NCBI RefSeq assembly: GCF_023522835.1
Contig: NZ_JALCZU010000001.1
Location: 451,297-515,296, forward strand
DNA from: Oceanobacillus saliphilus
Lineage (GTDB): Bacteria; Bacillota; Bacilli; Bacillales; Amphibacillaceae
Length of the DNA stretch: 64,000 bases
Direction of reading: 5' to 3'
The notes beneath the pieces were generated by a model that had not been told where the DNA came from, did no database searches, and saw only the letters and a program-made list of their open reading frames with translations. Of this stretch, positions 9,044-20,349 are shown piece after piece (position 1 is the first letter of the stretch; each line of letters begins with the position of its first letter). A program made the position numbers and the translations under genes.

Positions 9044-10756
9044 ATGTCAAAATTTAATTTCCAAAACCCAGAAACACTATTACTTCATGGTGGTCAGCAG
9101 CCCGATCCGTCAACTGGATCTCGTGCGGTGCCAATCTATCAAACGACATCCTATGTATTCCGTGACACGGAGCACGCACAAAATCTGTTTGGTCTGGCAG
9201 AATCCGGTAATATATACTCTCGGATTATGAACCCGACAGTTGATGCATTCGAACAACGTGTTGCCCAACTTGAAGATGGAGTCGGTGCAGTTGCCACTTC
9301 CTCCGGTATGGCTGCAATCACGCTTGCCATTTTAAATATTGCCGGTTCTGGCGATGAAATCATTGCAGACAGCAACCTATACGGAGGCACATACAACCTC
9401 TTTGCGACAACATTGCCAAGATACGGAATTACCGTCAAGTTTGTTGATGGAACAGATCCGAGTGAAATTGAAGCCGCAATTACGAGTAAAACAAAAGCCG
9501 TGTTCGGAGAAATCATCACAAATCCAAGCCTATATGTATTCGATGTTGAAAAAGTCGCTGAGGTTGCCCATAAACATGGTGTTCCATTGATTATCGATAA
9601 CACCTTTGCAACTCCATATATTGCCAAACCTCTTGCATGGGGTGCAGATATTGTTGTCCATTCAGCAACAAAATGGATTGGTGGACATGGTACAACCATT
9701 GGCGGCATCGTCGTGGATGGTGGCAAATTCGATTGGAGTAATGGACGTTTCCCAGGATTCACGGAACCTGATGAGAGTTATAACGGATTGAAGTATATTG
9801 ATCTTGGTGGCGCTGCTTTCATTACAAAATTACGTGTTCAGATCCTTCGCGATATTGGAGCATGTTTAAGTCCACAAAATGCATTTTTGCTTCTGCAGGG
9901 CCTTGAAACATTGCATTTGCGTATCGAAAGACATGCAGAAAACGCAGTTAAGGTGGCAGAATACTTACAGGAACATCCTGCTGTTGAATGGGTTAGTTTT
10001 CCTGGGTTGGAAGAACATCCTTCCCACCAGCTCGCGAAAAAATATTTTAAATCTGGTTACGGATCGGTTATTACATTTGGAATCAAAGGTGGCCGTGATG
10101 CAGGAAGACAGCTGATTGACAATGTAAAACTATGGTCACATGTAGCTAATGTCGGAGATGCAAAATCATTGATTATCCACCCTGCTTCAACGACACATCA
10201 GCAATTAAGTGCCGATGATTTGAAGAAAAGTGGTGTAACGGAGGAACTTGTTCGCTTATCTGTTGGTCTGGAGTCGGTTGATGACATACTTGCAGACTTA
10301 GATCAGGCAATTGAAACTGCTACAGGTCAAACGGGCCTAACCAATGTGTCTGTTGAGGAAAAAGCAATCAACTGGCTGCTGTCCTCTCCATTTGATCGCA
10401 GTAACGGGGTTCGTCCAAAAGTTATTGCAACCATTGGTGTTGACGAAGTTTCAACTCTTCCATTAACTAAACTTGGATATCAGGTAATACCGGTTGGCGG
10501 ATCTGGAGAATACCAGGAGTTAGCAGATTTGCCTTCGACCGTAGATGCATTATGGGTAAAAGACAGCGAGCTCCCTTCCTCCATTATTGAACAGCTAATC
10601 AATAAAGAAGGAAGCATTATATTCGCAGATACGAATGACACGCAAACTCTAAACTATGCTGAAGCAGCAGGTATCATCGTTGTTAAGAGTAAAAATCCAG
10701 TTACAGAAGCATTAGCAATCCGCAGCAATTCTGAACAGGAAACGATCAACGCATAA
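9044..10756 (+). CDS. metY: O-acetylhomoserine sulfhydrylase (MetY type) with C-terminal extension
   Basis: A 570-residue PLP enzyme that makes homocysteine (or methionine) from O-acetylhomoserine and sulfide (or methanethiol). The catalytic part, about 1-427, has [26 protein letters not shown], the PLP lysine Lys210 in [14 protein letters not shown], and [15 protein letters not shown] at its end. Usual family length is about 430. The remaining 140 residues form an extra domain that starts near [14 protein letters not shown] and continues with [18 protein letters not shown] and YQVIPVGG. That pattern looks like a small Rossmann/CoA-binding-like fold. The start ATG follows AAGGAGG. Expression is governed by the S-box upstream, and a strong terminator follows. 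The extension's role is unknown. Confidence 0.93.
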   Translation: MSKFNFQNPETLLLHGGQQPDPSTGSRAVPIYQTTSYVFRDTEHAQNLFGLAESGNIYSRIMNPTVDAFEQRVAQLEDGVGAVATSSGMAAITLAILNIAGSGDEIIADSNLYGGTYNLFATTLPRYGITVKFVDGTDPSEIEAAITSKTKAVFGEIITNPSLYVFDVEKVAEVAHKHGVPLIIDNTFATPYIAKPLAWGADIVVHSATKWIGGHGTTIGGIVVDGGKFDWSNGRFPGFTEPDESYNGLKYIDLGGAAFITKLRVQILRDIGACLSPQNAFLLLQGLETLHLRIERHAENAVKVAEYLQEHPAVEWVSFPGLEEHPSHQLAKKYFKSGYGSVITFGIKGGRDAGRQLIDNVKLWSHVANVGDAKSLIIHPASTTHQQLSADDLKKSGVTEELVRLSVGLESVDDILADLDQAIETATGQTGLTNVSVEEKAINWLLSSPFDRSNGVRPKVIATIGVDEVSTLPLTKLGYQVIPVGGSGEYQELADLPSTVDALWVKDSELPSSIIEQLINKEGSIIFADTNDTQTLNYAEAAGIIVVKSKNPVTEALAIRSNSEQETINA

Positions 10757-10822
10757 ATAATTATCTCTAAAATTCTAGTTTACTTACGCACATTTTCGGG
10801 AATTAAATTTAATACAAAAGTA

Positions 10823-10857
10823 AAAATCACCTTCTCCCCCAAGAAGGTGATTTTTTA
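10823..10857 (+). terminator. Terminator downstream of metY
   Basis: AAAATCACCTTCT pairs with AGAAGGTGATTTT around a CCCCCA loop and is followed by TTAATT, about 70 bases after the metY stop. Confidence 0.9.
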
Positions 10858-10907
10858 ATTAGAGAAATGCTGGCGTTTATCTTTTTATTTAATTGATTAC
10901 ACTAAGA

Positions 10908-11062
10908 ACAATAGCGCAAGCGGCCGTTTAGGGACGTACGGACTGGACTGAGGCGTAGGAGATAAAGTAAACACGACGAACGTAGAGAGTCGATGTTGAC
11001 TTATCGTACGGAGGTGAAGGAAGTCTCGCTAGTCCCTGGGCGCTGGAGCTGGACGTGGCCGT
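10908..11062 (-). repeat. Interspersed repeat family A, copy 2 (reverse orientation)
   Basis: This is the reverse complement of the copies at 16667 and 42908. On the minus strand it reads CCACGTCCAGCTCCAGCGCC, GGGACTAGCGAGACTTCCTT, CGATAAGTCAACATCGACT and so on, ending with a CGCTTGCGC-like end at 10911-10920. It lies in the 670-bp metY-ypmR gap, which otherwise holds a decayed family B unit and the ypmR promoter region. Confidence 0.85.
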
Positions 11063-11151
11063 TTAGGTGAAAGAATTAATTGCCGCCAAATTTATCTAAG
11101 AACAATGACGCTAAAAGCTGTATGGATGCAATCGTAGCAATCTTCTAACCA

Positions 11152-11200
11152 GAGCTGGGAATACACGGTGACCGCAATCCGTAAGTGTATTTTCCAGAAT
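11152..11200. repeat. Family B repeat, decayed and shortened copy
   Basis: Only the ends remain: GAGCTGGGAATACAC on the left and GTGTATTTTCCAGAAT on the right, with about 20 bp between them instead of about 87. It is flanked by the same outer words as intact copies (TAGCAATCTTCTAACC before it, ATCTAGC after it). Confidence 0.65.
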
Positions 11201-11429
11201 GATGGTCTTAGTTGAATATCTAGCTCAGCCCTTTATGCCAAGCTTAAGCGCTGCGCTCCATTCTATTTAAACAGGGTTAAAGAAAGATGTGTGAATTAAG
11301 CTGGTAAATTTTTAATCTTGTTCATTTAGGGTATATAATTAGAGAATGATTTACGAATAAGTTATATAAATGGACAAATAGGCATTTATATTCATAATAT
11401 ATAACAGATAACTGCTTAGGTGTGATGAC

Positions 11430-12314
11430 ATGAAGAAAAAAAGAATCTCTATTATATTAGCTATAATGATCATTTTTGCAGCAATGATACTAGTTGTAAC
11501 ACAGCGGGAGTCAACTTTGATTCAGCCTGATTTACCACCGGCAGAAGAGGAAAAGGAATCTGCCCTCGAAGAACAGGTAAACATGGAAGAAGAAGCTGAA
11601 GCTGAAGAGGAAGAAGATGAACAAAGGTCTTTTCCCCAAATGATAGCCGAAGCAGTACAAAGCACGGTGGACTTCTTCACCAATCAGGAGACACATATTG
11701 TTGCCATTGGAGATTCCCTGACACAGGGAGTTGGCGATGAAACGGAACAAAATGGATATGTAGGCATATTGGATCGGACCATTAATGGCCAGGAACAAAT
11801 CGCTAGAATAGATAACTATGGGAAACGCGGAAATCGGACGGATCATTTGTTGATGCGTTTAGAGGACGAGGAAATTTCCCAGGCGATCCGTGAATCAGAT
11901 ATCGTGCTGATAACCATTGGTGCCAATGATATCATGCAGGTGGCTAAAGAAAATTTCACGAATCTGATAATGGACGATTTTGTCTTTGAAATGGAAAATT
12001 ACGAGGAAAGACTTCGGGAGATCTTTAATGAAATTCGTCAACTAAACCCAGACACGGAAATTTATCTGCTTGGCTTTTATAATCCGTTTAAAAACTATTT
12101 TGAGGACATTGAAGAGTTGGATGTAATTGTCGAAACCTGGAACACTACCGGCAAGGAAGTTGTAAACGAATTTGAAAATACGATGTTTATACCAACAGAG
12201 GATTTATTTAACGACCCCGATGCTGACCTTTTCGCTGACGATAACTTCCATCCAAACTATGATGGATATTATTTAATCGCTGAGCGGGTCCTTGAATATA
12301 TTACAATCAGATAA
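11430..12314 (+). CDS. ypmR: SGNH/GDSL-family hydrolase, YpmR-like, membrane anchored
   Basis: A 294-residue extracytoplasmic esterase/lipase-fold protein. An N-terminal membrane anchor (about 5-24) is followed by a strongly acidic, Glu-rich linker (about 35-65), then the SGNH domain. The catalytic Ser is about 96 in AIGDSLTQGVGD, the oxyanion Asn about 166 in TIGANDI, and the Asp/His pair about 271/274 in ADDNFHPNYDG. The substrate is unknown; relatives act on acyl or acetyl esters of lipids or cell-wall glycans. It is followed 11 bases later by ypmS, the same pairing as B. subtilis ypmR-ypmS. Confidence 0.88.
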   Translation: MKKKRISIILAIMIIFAAMILVVTQRESTLIQPDLPPAEEEKESALEEQVNMEEEAEAEEEEDEQRSFPQMIAEAVQSTVDFFTNQETHIVAIGDSLTQGVGDETEQNGYVGILDRTINGQEQIARIDNYGKRGNRTDHLLMRLEDEEISQAIRESDIVLITIGANDIMQVAKENFTNLIMDDFVFEMENYEERLREIFNEIRQLNPDTEIYLLGFYNPFKNYFEDIEELDVIVETWNTTGKEVVNEFENTMFIPTEDLFNDPDADLFADDNFHPNYDGYYLIAERVLEYITIR

Positions 12315-12325
12315 GGATGAACGCT

Positions 12326-12961
12326 ATGTCAGATAGAAAACAGCGTTTGAAAATACGAAGCAAATGGAAAAATCTTTTTCTCGGATTGCTTGCTTTCAAT
12401 CTATTTATTATTGTGTTCGTGCTTGCACTGATTTTTTGGCCAGTGTCGGAAAACGAAGTACCGAGCGCTCTTGATCAAGCCGAACAAGATAGCTCGGAAT
12501 TTGTCATACGAACAACGAAACAAAACCTGAACAATCTCGTTAACGCCTATATTGAAAAACTGCTTGGAGATACGAAACACCATTACCGGATTTCGTTAGA
12601 CGATGATGTTCATTTGATTGGTGAGCTCCCGGTATTTTCAACGACAGTCCCACTTTCCGTTCACTTTGAACCATTAGTCCAGGAAAATGGAGACCTCATT
12701 TTAAAACAGAAATCCATATCTGTTGGGTTATTGGAGCTGCCCAACCAAAAGATCATGGAATATATGGACAGATATTTGCCTATGCCTGACTGGGTGACTG
12801 TCAACCCGGCGGATCAGGAAATCTATGTAGCAGTAACAAATATGGATATTGAGAGTAACTTCCAAGTCGCCGTTGAAACGATAGATTTGGAAGCGAATCA
12901 TCTCGCATTTAAATTAAAAATCCCCTATGAAACGCTTGGCATACGAATGCTGAAGGATTAG
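12326..12961 (+). CDS. ypmS: YpmS-like membrane protein (DUF2140)
   Basis: A 211-residue protein with one N-terminal membrane helix (about residues 15-38, WKNLFLGLLAFNLFIIVFVL) and an extracytoplasmic beta-rich domain. The start is ATG 12326, five bases after AAGGATGA. The ATG at 12317 lies inside that ribosome site and is unlikely. The family has no established activity. Tight coupling to ypmR suggests a shared envelope function. An inverted repeat (TAGCAATCG/CGATTGCTA, 12960-13011) just after the stop may end both this gene and the convergent WYL gene. Confidence 0.85.
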   Translation: MSDRKQRLKIRSKWKNLFLGLLAFNLFIIVFVLALIFWPVSENEVPSALDQAEQDSSEFVIRTTKQNLNNLVNAYIEKLLGDTKHHYRISLDDDVHLIGELPVFSTTVPLSVHFEPLVQENGDLILKQKSISVGLLELPNQKIMEYMDRYLPMPDWVTVNPADQEIYVAVTNMDIESNFQVAVETIDLEANHLAFKLKIPYETLGIRMLKD

Positions 12962-13008
12962 CAATCGATTGAGAGGATCGCCTTATCGGTGGGCCTCCCT
13001 AACGATTG

Positions 13009-13989
13009 CTATTCATATACTTCCATCATGCCTTTAATTTGACCTTTCACCTGGCCCACCAGACTTTCCGGTTCAAGTACTTTCGCTTTATTTCCCCACG
13101 TAAGAATCCAATTGATCAGTCCATCCGATAATTTCGCCTTTGTTTTCAATATGAAATGTTCATCATCGAGCTCTTTTATATCTGCCTCTTGACCAAATCG
13201 ATCCAGCACTACATTTACAAGATCTGTGTGAAATTGGATTTTAATCCACATCTCTTCCCCGGCAAACATATGAAAACTTTGATTGACATAATTTTGCAGA
13301 TTAAAATCTTTTTTAACAAAATGATTGTCACTTATTTCAATATGCCGTATTCGATCAAGGCGATAATGTCTTATTTCGTCATTTTGCTGAAATCGGCCAA
13401 TCATATAGTAGTAATCATTTTGCCAGATGAGAGCATATGGTTCCACTAAATACCTATCCCCGTTCCTGTTAAATTCAAATTCCTTTCTTACATTGAATTT
13501 GCCATACTGATAGGAAAGTACTCGCTTTTCAGAAATAGCACGATGTACAAAATCAATATTCAATTTTACAAGCTCATAATCTATGTTCGAAGACTGGCTG
13601 AAAAGGATCGGTTCCGGCAGTGTCTTCGCTATCCGCCTACTGGTCAACATCTTCACTTTATCGATTAGACTATTCTTTTCTTTCTCTGTAATAAAACGTG
13701 CCGATAGTATCGCATCAATGATTAGCCTAAGCTCGTACGTTTCAAAAAGACGGGCCTGGTGGCTGTACAAAATCTTCCCGAACTTTCCCGTGTTGCGAAC
13801 AATCTCAAAATCTGTCTCATCCAGTATATCCATGTCACGCTTGATTGTCCTTTTGTCAAACGTCGTATTTGGTATTTCCCGCTGCAGGTTTTCAATGATT
13901 TCTTGTATTCCCATTTCCGTCATTTCATCCGTTTTTTCAAATAGAATTTTTCTTAACTTCAATAAGCGGAAATTACTTTCACGCTCCAT
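13009..13989 (-). CDS. WYL-domain transcriptional regulator
   Basis: A 326-residue regulator. The N-terminus (about 1-75) is a winged helix with IQEIIENLQRE and FDKRTIKRDMDILDE. The WYL domain spans about 140-240 with SYQYGKFNVRKEFEFNRNG, LVEPYALIWQNDYYYMIG and HYRLDRIRHIEI. The C-terminal WCX-like part ends with ILTWGNKAKVLEPESLV. WYL domains bind small ligands or nucleic acids and often control DNA-damage or defence genes, but no such genes adjoin this one. The start has AAGGGG nine bases upstream. Neighbours are ypmS (convergent) and an uncharacterised hydrolase candidate on the same strand. Confidence 0.9.
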   Translation of the reverse strand: MERESNFRLLKLRKILFEKTDEMTEMGIQEIIENLQREIPNTTFDKRTIKRDMDILDETDFEIVRNTGKFGKILYSHQARLFETYELRLIIDAILSARFITEKEKNSLIDKVKMLTSRRIAKTLPEPILFSQSSNIDYELVKLNIDFVHRAISEKRVLSYQYGKFNVRKEFEFNRNGDRYLVEPYALIWQNDYYYMIGRFQQNDEIRHYRLDRIRHIEISDNHFVKKDFNLQNYVNQSFHMFAGEEMWIKIQFHTDLVNVVLDRFGQEADIKELDDEHFILKTKAKLSDGLINWILTWGNKAKVLEPESLVGQVKGQIKGMMEVYE

Positions 13990-14070
13990 AAATACAACCC
14001 CTTATCCTGCTCCTAAAAGTATGTGGAGCTTTTATATGTAAAAAGAACCATCTACGGAAGTATATGGCTC

Positions 14071-14685
14071 TCACTTAATGACCAAGCGTTTAAATCGATT
14101 CGATAAAAGAAAAAGAAATGATTGCTTCGGTAAGGTCTGTTCTTCTATTCCATTTTGCTGCTGTTTCTGATAATTTTCAAGTATTCCCTGATATACCAAT
14201 TGCATTCCGGGATAATTGCGAATATCTGCTGGTGTCATAAAGCATGGCGGTTTTTCAAACTTTAACTTATCCAGATCCCTTAATACCGTGGCGACAAACT
14301 GGGAGCAAAATAATGCGGATTTACGATTGATTTCAATATCCAGCATGACACCGAATAATCCTATAAAATTATATTTATAGTAGTTTTTTCTTGCTTCTAT
14401 TTCTTGGATATTATTGATTATGGACTTGTAATCTTCGGTAGAAACTGTATAACTGTATATTTCACATGAGGATTTCTTTAAGAATTCACTTTGGATATCT
14501 TCTTTTATAAATCCCCCAATAAATGGATTCCTTGGCTGCTTTCTTCCAAAACTATATAATTCCTTCAATTGGGCATCAAAACCGATGGAGACATGATTCA
14601 GCGATTTTTTAGTGTACAGATTGATCGCTTTCGATAAATAACTCCCTGTGTCCGTAAATAAGAAATAGATCGTTCTTTCACCCAT
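14071..14685 (-). CDS. Uncharacterised protein, possible permuted papain-like (YiiX/NlpC-P60-type) hydrolase
   Basis: A 204-residue soluble protein. I start it at MGERTIYFLF, behind a strong GGAGGGGG site; the longer frame (+30 residues) lacks one. Features suggest a permuted papain-like fold: KKSLNHVSIGFD puts a His in the HxS/HVSI motif near 35-40, and KSALFCSQFVATVL puts a Cys near 130, in the order His then Cys typical of the YiiX/LRAT-like clan. No signal peptide is seen, so it is probably cytosolic or peripheral. I do not recognise a named family. It is followed after about 80 bases by the WYL regulator. Confidence 0.6.
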   Translation of the reverse strand: MGERTIYFLFTDTGSYLSKAINLYTKKSLNHVSIGFDAQLKELYSFGRKQPRNPFIGGFIKEDIQSEFLKKSSCEIYSYTVSTEDYKSIINNIQEIEARKNYYKYNFIGLFGVMLDIEINRKSALFCSQFVATVLRDLDKLKFEKPPCFMTPADIRNYPGMQLVYQGILENYQKQQQNGIEEQTLPKQSFLFLLSNRFKRLVIK

Positions 14686-14912
14686 ATTCTTTCCCCCTCC
14701 CAAGATTGGGTGATCATCAAATTCCATCTTTTTAAAAATATGGCCTTTTGTACTACTATTACAAAAAATCAGCAAATATACAAGATTTATTTTATGAAAC
14801 TGAAAAATATCTTCCTATTTATATAGTTTATGACATTATTCCATAATTGGAAACAGCAAATATAACAACGATATCTTGCAAAGTTGCGCTAAATGACGTA
14901 AGCTTACCTTGA

Positions 14913-16568
<1,656 letters not shown>

Positions 16569-16572
16569 TGTT

Positions 16573-16609
16573 AAAGCGGAGGGACCTTGAACAGGTTCCT
16601 CCGCTTTTG
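16573..16609 (+). terminator. Terminator of ykpA
   Basis: AAAGCGGAGGGACC pairs with GGTTCCTCCGCTTT (one bulge), followed by TGTTT, directly after the stop codon. Confidence 0.88.
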
Positions 16610-16666
16610 TTTATGCTTAGGAAATTATAAAATTTTAATGATGTGGATAACTTAGTTACCGAAACA

Positions 16667-16782
16667 GCCACGTCCAGCTCCAGCGCCCAGGGACTAGCGA
16701 GACTTCCCTCACCTCATGACACGATAAGTCAACATCGGCTCCCTTCAGTCGCCGTGTTTCCTTTATCTCCTACGGCTTTCTC
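16667..16782 (+). repeat. Interspersed repeat family A, copy 3
   Basis: It starts GCCACGTCCAGCTCCAGCGC and carries GGGACTAGCGAGACTTCCCT, GATAAGTCAACATCGGCTCC and GTGTTTCCTTTATCTCC. The distal third seen in copy 4 is missing. It lies between the convergent ykpA and tdh genes. Confidence 0.85.
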
Positions 16783-16804
16783 AGATTGTAGCCTCCCGAT
16801 TATT

Positions 16805-17749
16805 TTATGGTAGCTTTTGCCGAATCTTTTCAAGCATATCTGCTGTCATCCGATCAATGTCATATTCCACTTTAAATCCCCATTCTTCAACTGCTGCTGT
16901 AGTATTTATCGAATTCGGCCAGCTGTCTGCAATTTTTTGTCTGATTGGGTCCACTTTATATGTCATTTTGAAGTCTGGGATTTGTTTTTGAATTGCTTTT
17001 GCGAAATCCTCCGGTTGTGCCGACATGGCCGATACATTGAATGCATTACGAGTTTTTAGTTTATCCGGGTTTGCTTCCATAAGTTGAACGATTGCATTCA
17101 ATGCATCCGGCATATACATCATATCCAGATAGGTACCTTTTGCAATATAGGACTCATAACCATTTTTACTAACTGCTTCATAATAGATTTCAACTGCATA
17201 ATCCGTTGTCCCACCACCTGGTGGCGCTACATAGGAAATTAACCCAGGAAAACGGAGCCCTCTCGTATCCACCCCAAACCGATTATAATAATAATCGCAT
17301 AACAGTTCCCCCGCTACTTTATTCACGCCATACATTGTTGTTGGACGCTGCAATGTATCCTGAGGTGTGTTATCTCTTGGTGTTGATGGTCCAAAAGCAC
17401 CAATGGAACTTGGTGTAAAAAATTTCAAGTCAAGTTCTTTGGCAGCTTCGAGTGCATGAATCAGACCACCCATGTTGATATCCCACGCAACGCTTGGAAA
17501 CGCTTCCGCTTTCGCAGACAGAAGTGCGGCAAGATGCATGATCGTATCCACTTCATTTTTTTTGGCAACATCGAAGAGCCGCTCTGCATCGGTAACATCC
17601 ATTACTTCAAATGGTCCGTCATCCTCTATCCCATCCACTTTACGTATATCCGTACCGATTATATTGTCAACGCCATATATTCCACGCAGTTTTCCGGTAA
17701 GTTCTGAACCGATTTGGCCTAGAGCACCTGTAACCAATATCTTTTTCAT
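16805..17749 (-). CDS. tdh: L-threonine 3-dehydrogenase, SDR (epimerase-like) type
   Basis: A 314-residue extended short-chain dehydrogenase. The Rossmann motif is [12 protein letters not shown] at 6-17; the catalytic residues are a Ser near 115 (TPSSIGAFG), Tyr140 and Lys144 (TMYGVNK). The segments [27 protein letters not shown] and [13 protein letters not shown] match SDR-type threonine dehydrogenases, not the zinc MDR type. It oxidises threonine to 2-amino-3-oxobutyrate with NAD+. The gene lies 31 bases downstream of kbl, whose product cleaves that compound, so the two form a threonine-to-glycine operon. The ribosome site is AGGGGT. Confidence 0.93.
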   Translation of the reverse strand: MKKILVTGALGQIGSELTGKLRGIYGVDNIIGTDIRKVDGIEDDGPFEVMDVTDAERLFDVAKKNEVDTIMHLAALLSAKAEAFPSVAWDINMGGLIHALEAAKELDLKFFTPSSIGAFGPSTPRDNTPQDTLQRPTTMYGVNKVAGELLCDYYYNRFGVDTRGLRFPGLISYVAPPGGGTTDYAVEIYYEAVSKNGYESYIAKGTYLDMMYMPDALNAIVQLMEANPDKLKTRNAFNVSAMSAQPEDFAKAIQKQIPDFKMTYKVDPIRQKIADSWPNSINTTAAVEEWGFKVEYDIDRMTADMLEKIRQKLP

Positions 17750-17780
17750 ACGATACCCCTTAAAAACTGTTTTGCTGCCA

Positions 17781-18971
17781 TTATATGAAACCCATTTCTT
17801 TACCTACTTTTTCGTAGATAGCAAGAGCCTCATCGAGCATCTCTTTTGTATGTGCAGCCGTGGGCATATTACGAATCCGCCCTGTGCCCCGCGGTACTGT
17901 CGGAAAGACGATAGACTTTGCATAGACTCCTTCTTCATAAAGCCTTTTACTGAAAGTCTGGGCATTTTTCTCATCACCAATCATACAAGGTGTAATCGGT
18001 GTTGCACTATTGCCAATATCAAAGCCTAATTTCTTCAGACCCTCTTTTAGATAATTTCCATTCCTCCATAGCTTTTCATTCAATTCCGTGCTGTGCATTA
18101 ACAATTCGATTGCTCTTGTGCTTGCAATCGCATCGGCTGGGGAAACCGCAGTTGAAAATAGGAATGGACGGGAACGGACTTTGAGCCAGTCAATCAGATT
18201 CTGTTTCCCCGCTATATAACCACCGACTACTCCGATCGCTTTTGAAAGCGTTCCCATTTGGAAGTCCACTTTATCCTGCAGATCAAAATGTTTCACCGTC
18301 CCTGCACCTTTTCCTGTTACGCCTGATCCATGAGCATCATCCACATACGTAATTAAATCAAATTCTTCTGCAATTGTAACGATTTCTGGAAGTTTTGCAA
18401 TATCTCCATCCATTGAAAATACACCATCGGTTATGACCATGATTTTATTATAAAGCCCCGACTCAACCGCTTCTTCAGCCTTTTGCCTTAAGTCAACCAT
18501 ATCGGAATGTTCAAAACGAATAATTTTTGCTTTTGATAAGCGGCAGCCGTCAATTATGGAAGCATGATTCAATGAATCTGATAAAATAGCATCGTTTTTA
18601 TCCATTACTGCCGATATTCCAGCCATATTGCAATTAAACCCAGATTGATAGGATATTGCCGACTCAGTTCCTTTAAATTCGGCAATTTTCTGTTCCAAGT
18701 TTATATGAAGGTCAAGTGTACCATTTATCGTACGAACTGCACCTGCACCGACACCATGTGATTCAATAGCATCTTTTGCCAGTATTTTTAAATTCTCATC
18801 TGTAGCCAAGCCAAGATAATTGTTGGAAGATAAATTAATGAGTTCTTTTCCATCAATAAGGATTTTAGGACCGTTTGCCCCCTGAACTGTATCGATTTCA
18901 TTGTAAAGGCCTTTGTCTTTCAGATCAGCAATATTCTCATTTAGAAAATTGTCTAAAGCCTTACTAGTCAT
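17781..18971 (-). CDS. kbl: Glycine C-acetyltransferase (2-amino-3-oxobutyrate CoA ligase)
   Basis: A 396-residue PLP enzyme of the alpha-oxoamine synthase family. I start it at MTSKALDNF, nine bases after GGAGG; the upstream ATG abuts that site with no spacer. The PLP lysine is Lys244 in [13 protein letters not shown], and [16 protein letters not shown] and [11 protein letters not shown] are family hallmarks. It converts 2-amino-3-oxobutyrate plus CoA to glycine and acetyl-CoA, the second step after tdh. Alternative 8-amino-7-oxononanoate synthase (BioF) activity is possible for this family, but the tdh pairing argues for Kbl. Confidence 0.95.
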   Translation of the reverse strand: MTSKALDNFLNENIADLKDKGLYNEIDTVQGANGPKILIDGKELINLSSNNYLGLATDENLKILAKDAIESHGVGAGAVRTINGTLDLHINLEQKIAEFKGTESAISYQSGFNCNMAGISAVMDKNDAILSDSLNHASIIDGCRLSKAKIIRFEHSDMVDLRQKAEEAVESGLYNKIMVITDGVFSMDGDIAKLPEIVTIAEEFDLITYVDDAHGSGVTGKGAGTVKHFDLQDKVDFQMGTLSKAIGVVGGYIAGKQNLIDWLKVRSRPFLFSTAVSPADAIASTRAIELLMHSTELNEKLWRNGNYLKEGLKKLGFDIGNSATPITPCMIGDEKNAQTFSKRLYEEGVYAKSIVFPTVPRGTGRIRNMPTAAHTKEMLDEALAIYEKVGKEMGFI

Positions 18972-19180
18972 AGGATACATCCTCCTTCATTTTTATAATG
19001 GATTTTCCCTTAGCATATGTTTCATTTTTAAGTTTATCACAAACGCTTACAAATGTTTAACATGCTGTGATTGTAAAATAGGTGAATTATTTTTGTTCTG
19101 ACTTTATTTTCCTATGGTGCTTTTTCCTTGTATCTACTATACTATTACTTATAGAAATTATTTGCTGGAGGAAATGTTAA

Positions 19181-19315
19181 ATGAGAAAGGTATTACTTGC
19201 TATATTTGCAACAATTATTATCGGAATTAGCATCCTAGGATATAACGATTTGACTGACGAACCAAATGAAGTTATTGAAGAGAAAAAGGGTTATTCTACT
19301 CAAATTAAACTATGA
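19181..19315 (+). CDS. Small membrane or secreted peptide, 44 residues
   Basis: A short open frame with a good ribosome site (GGAGGAA, seven bases before ATG). It encodes a signal- or anchor-like N-terminus (MRKVLLAIFATIIIGISILG) followed by an acidic and then basic hydrophilic tail ending in KKGYSTQIKL. A bidirectional terminator follows about 35 bases after the stop, supporting real expression. I do not recognise the family. Confidence 0.6.
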   Translation: MRKVLLAIFATIIIGISILGYNDLTDEPNEVIEEKKGYSTQIKL

Positions 19316-19343
19316 TTTTCTAATAAATATGTTTCGATTGTAC

Positions 19344-19387
19344 CAAAAAAAGGAAAGCACATAATAGAAGTGCTTTCCTTTTCGTTT
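19344..19387. terminator. Bidirectional terminator between the 44-residue peptide and the LysM/3D gene
   Basis: AGGAAAGCAC pairs with GTGCTTTCCT across a 9-nt loop, with an A-run on the left and TTTTCGTTT on the right, so it works for both convergent genes. Confidence 0.87.
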
Positions 19388-19422
19388 ATTACTGGCAATT
19401 AATTTTGTTAATTCCAATAAAT

Positions 19423-20217
19423 TTATTCGACAATTGTTACGTTAACTGTTCTGACTCCCCATGCAAAAGCTTCATCTTTTGTAGGAACATGAAGATCTAT
19501 TTTATTTCCTTTGATTGCACTGCCGATATCTGCTGCAGTTGCATAACCATAGCCTTCAACATACACTTCTGAGCCTAAAGGAATAACATTAGGATCTACA
19601 GCGATTACTTTTGCATTCGGATTTTTATTCAGGTCGACTCCAGTATACGTAATACCTGAACATCCGTCACATCCTGCTGTATACGCAGTAGCTGCTACGG
19701 AAATGGTTTTTCCTTCTGGTGTTTGTTGTGATTGGCTTTCTACTGTTTCTGATTTAACTGCTGCAGTATTTTCTGTTCCTTGACTAGTTGATTTTTTCTC
19801 TTCTTTTGCTGGTGCTTGTTCAACTACTTCTACTGTTTCAGCTGGTTTTGTATCTTCTTTAGCAACATTTACACCTTTAATATATAAATCTTGACCGATA
19901 ACGATTAAATCCGTTTTTAAGTCATTCCATTCTATTAACTCTTCAACTGATATGTTATATTCTTTACCGATACTATTCAATGTATCACCACGTTTTACCG
20001 AATAGGTGTCATTAATGAATAACAATTGTTTCGGGTGGATTAAGGTAGACTTTAAGTCATTTATATCTATCAACTCTTCAACAGTAGTGTTATACTCGTT
20101 TGCGATCTTCCAAAGACTTTCTCCATTTTGTACTTCATGTTCTTCAGCTGAAACTGTTGTTGCAGCCGTGCCAGTAATAAAAATACCTGCAGCAATTGCT
20201 GCTACTAATTTTTTCAT
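19423..20217 (-). CDS. Secreted cell-wall protein: two LysM domains plus 3D domain (YocH-like)
   Basis: A 264-residue protein with a signal peptide (about 1-24, cleavage near VSAEE). LysM repeats lie at about 27-70 (VQNGESLWKIANEYN) and 73-115 (VKRGDTLNSIGKEYN). A low-complexity Ser/Thr/Glu-rich linker leads to a C-terminal 3D domain (about 172-264). The three aspartates of the 3D domain are visible (AVDPNVIPLGSEVYV, ATAADIGSAIKGNKIDLHV). The architecture equals B. subtilis YocH, a muralytic enzyme in the WalRK regulon. I looked for a WalR box in the 200 bases upstream and saw no clear one. The start follows AAGGAGG. Confidence 0.9.
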   Translation of the reverse strand: MKKLVAAIAAGIFITGTAATTVSAEEHEVQNGESLWKIANEYNTTVEELIDINDLKSTLIHPKQLLFINDTYSVKRGDTLNSIGKEYNISVEELIEWNDLKTDLIVIGQDLYIKGVNVAKEDTKPAETVEVVEQAPAKEEKKSTSQGTENTAAVKSETVESQSQQTPEGKTISVAATAYTAGCDGCSGITYTGVDLNKNPNAKVIAVDPNVIPLGSEVYVEGYGYATAADIGSAIKGNKIDLHVPTKDEAFAWGVRTVNVTIVE

Positions 20218-20349
20218 CTGATGTACCTCCTTGAATTTCTGACAGTCCCTATCGTATCACAGGCAAATCGGGAATACAGTTACAGGAGGTTTAAGAGTCT
20301 ATTACAACAATTACCAAAAACACTCATTATGTTACAAACGTAATATAAT

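Noticed and set aside
9151-9762. 203-codon open frame opposite metY
   Set aside because: It is fully antisense to a strongly supported PLP enzyme, has no ribosome site and encodes no recognisable family; long antisense frames are expected opposite such codon use.
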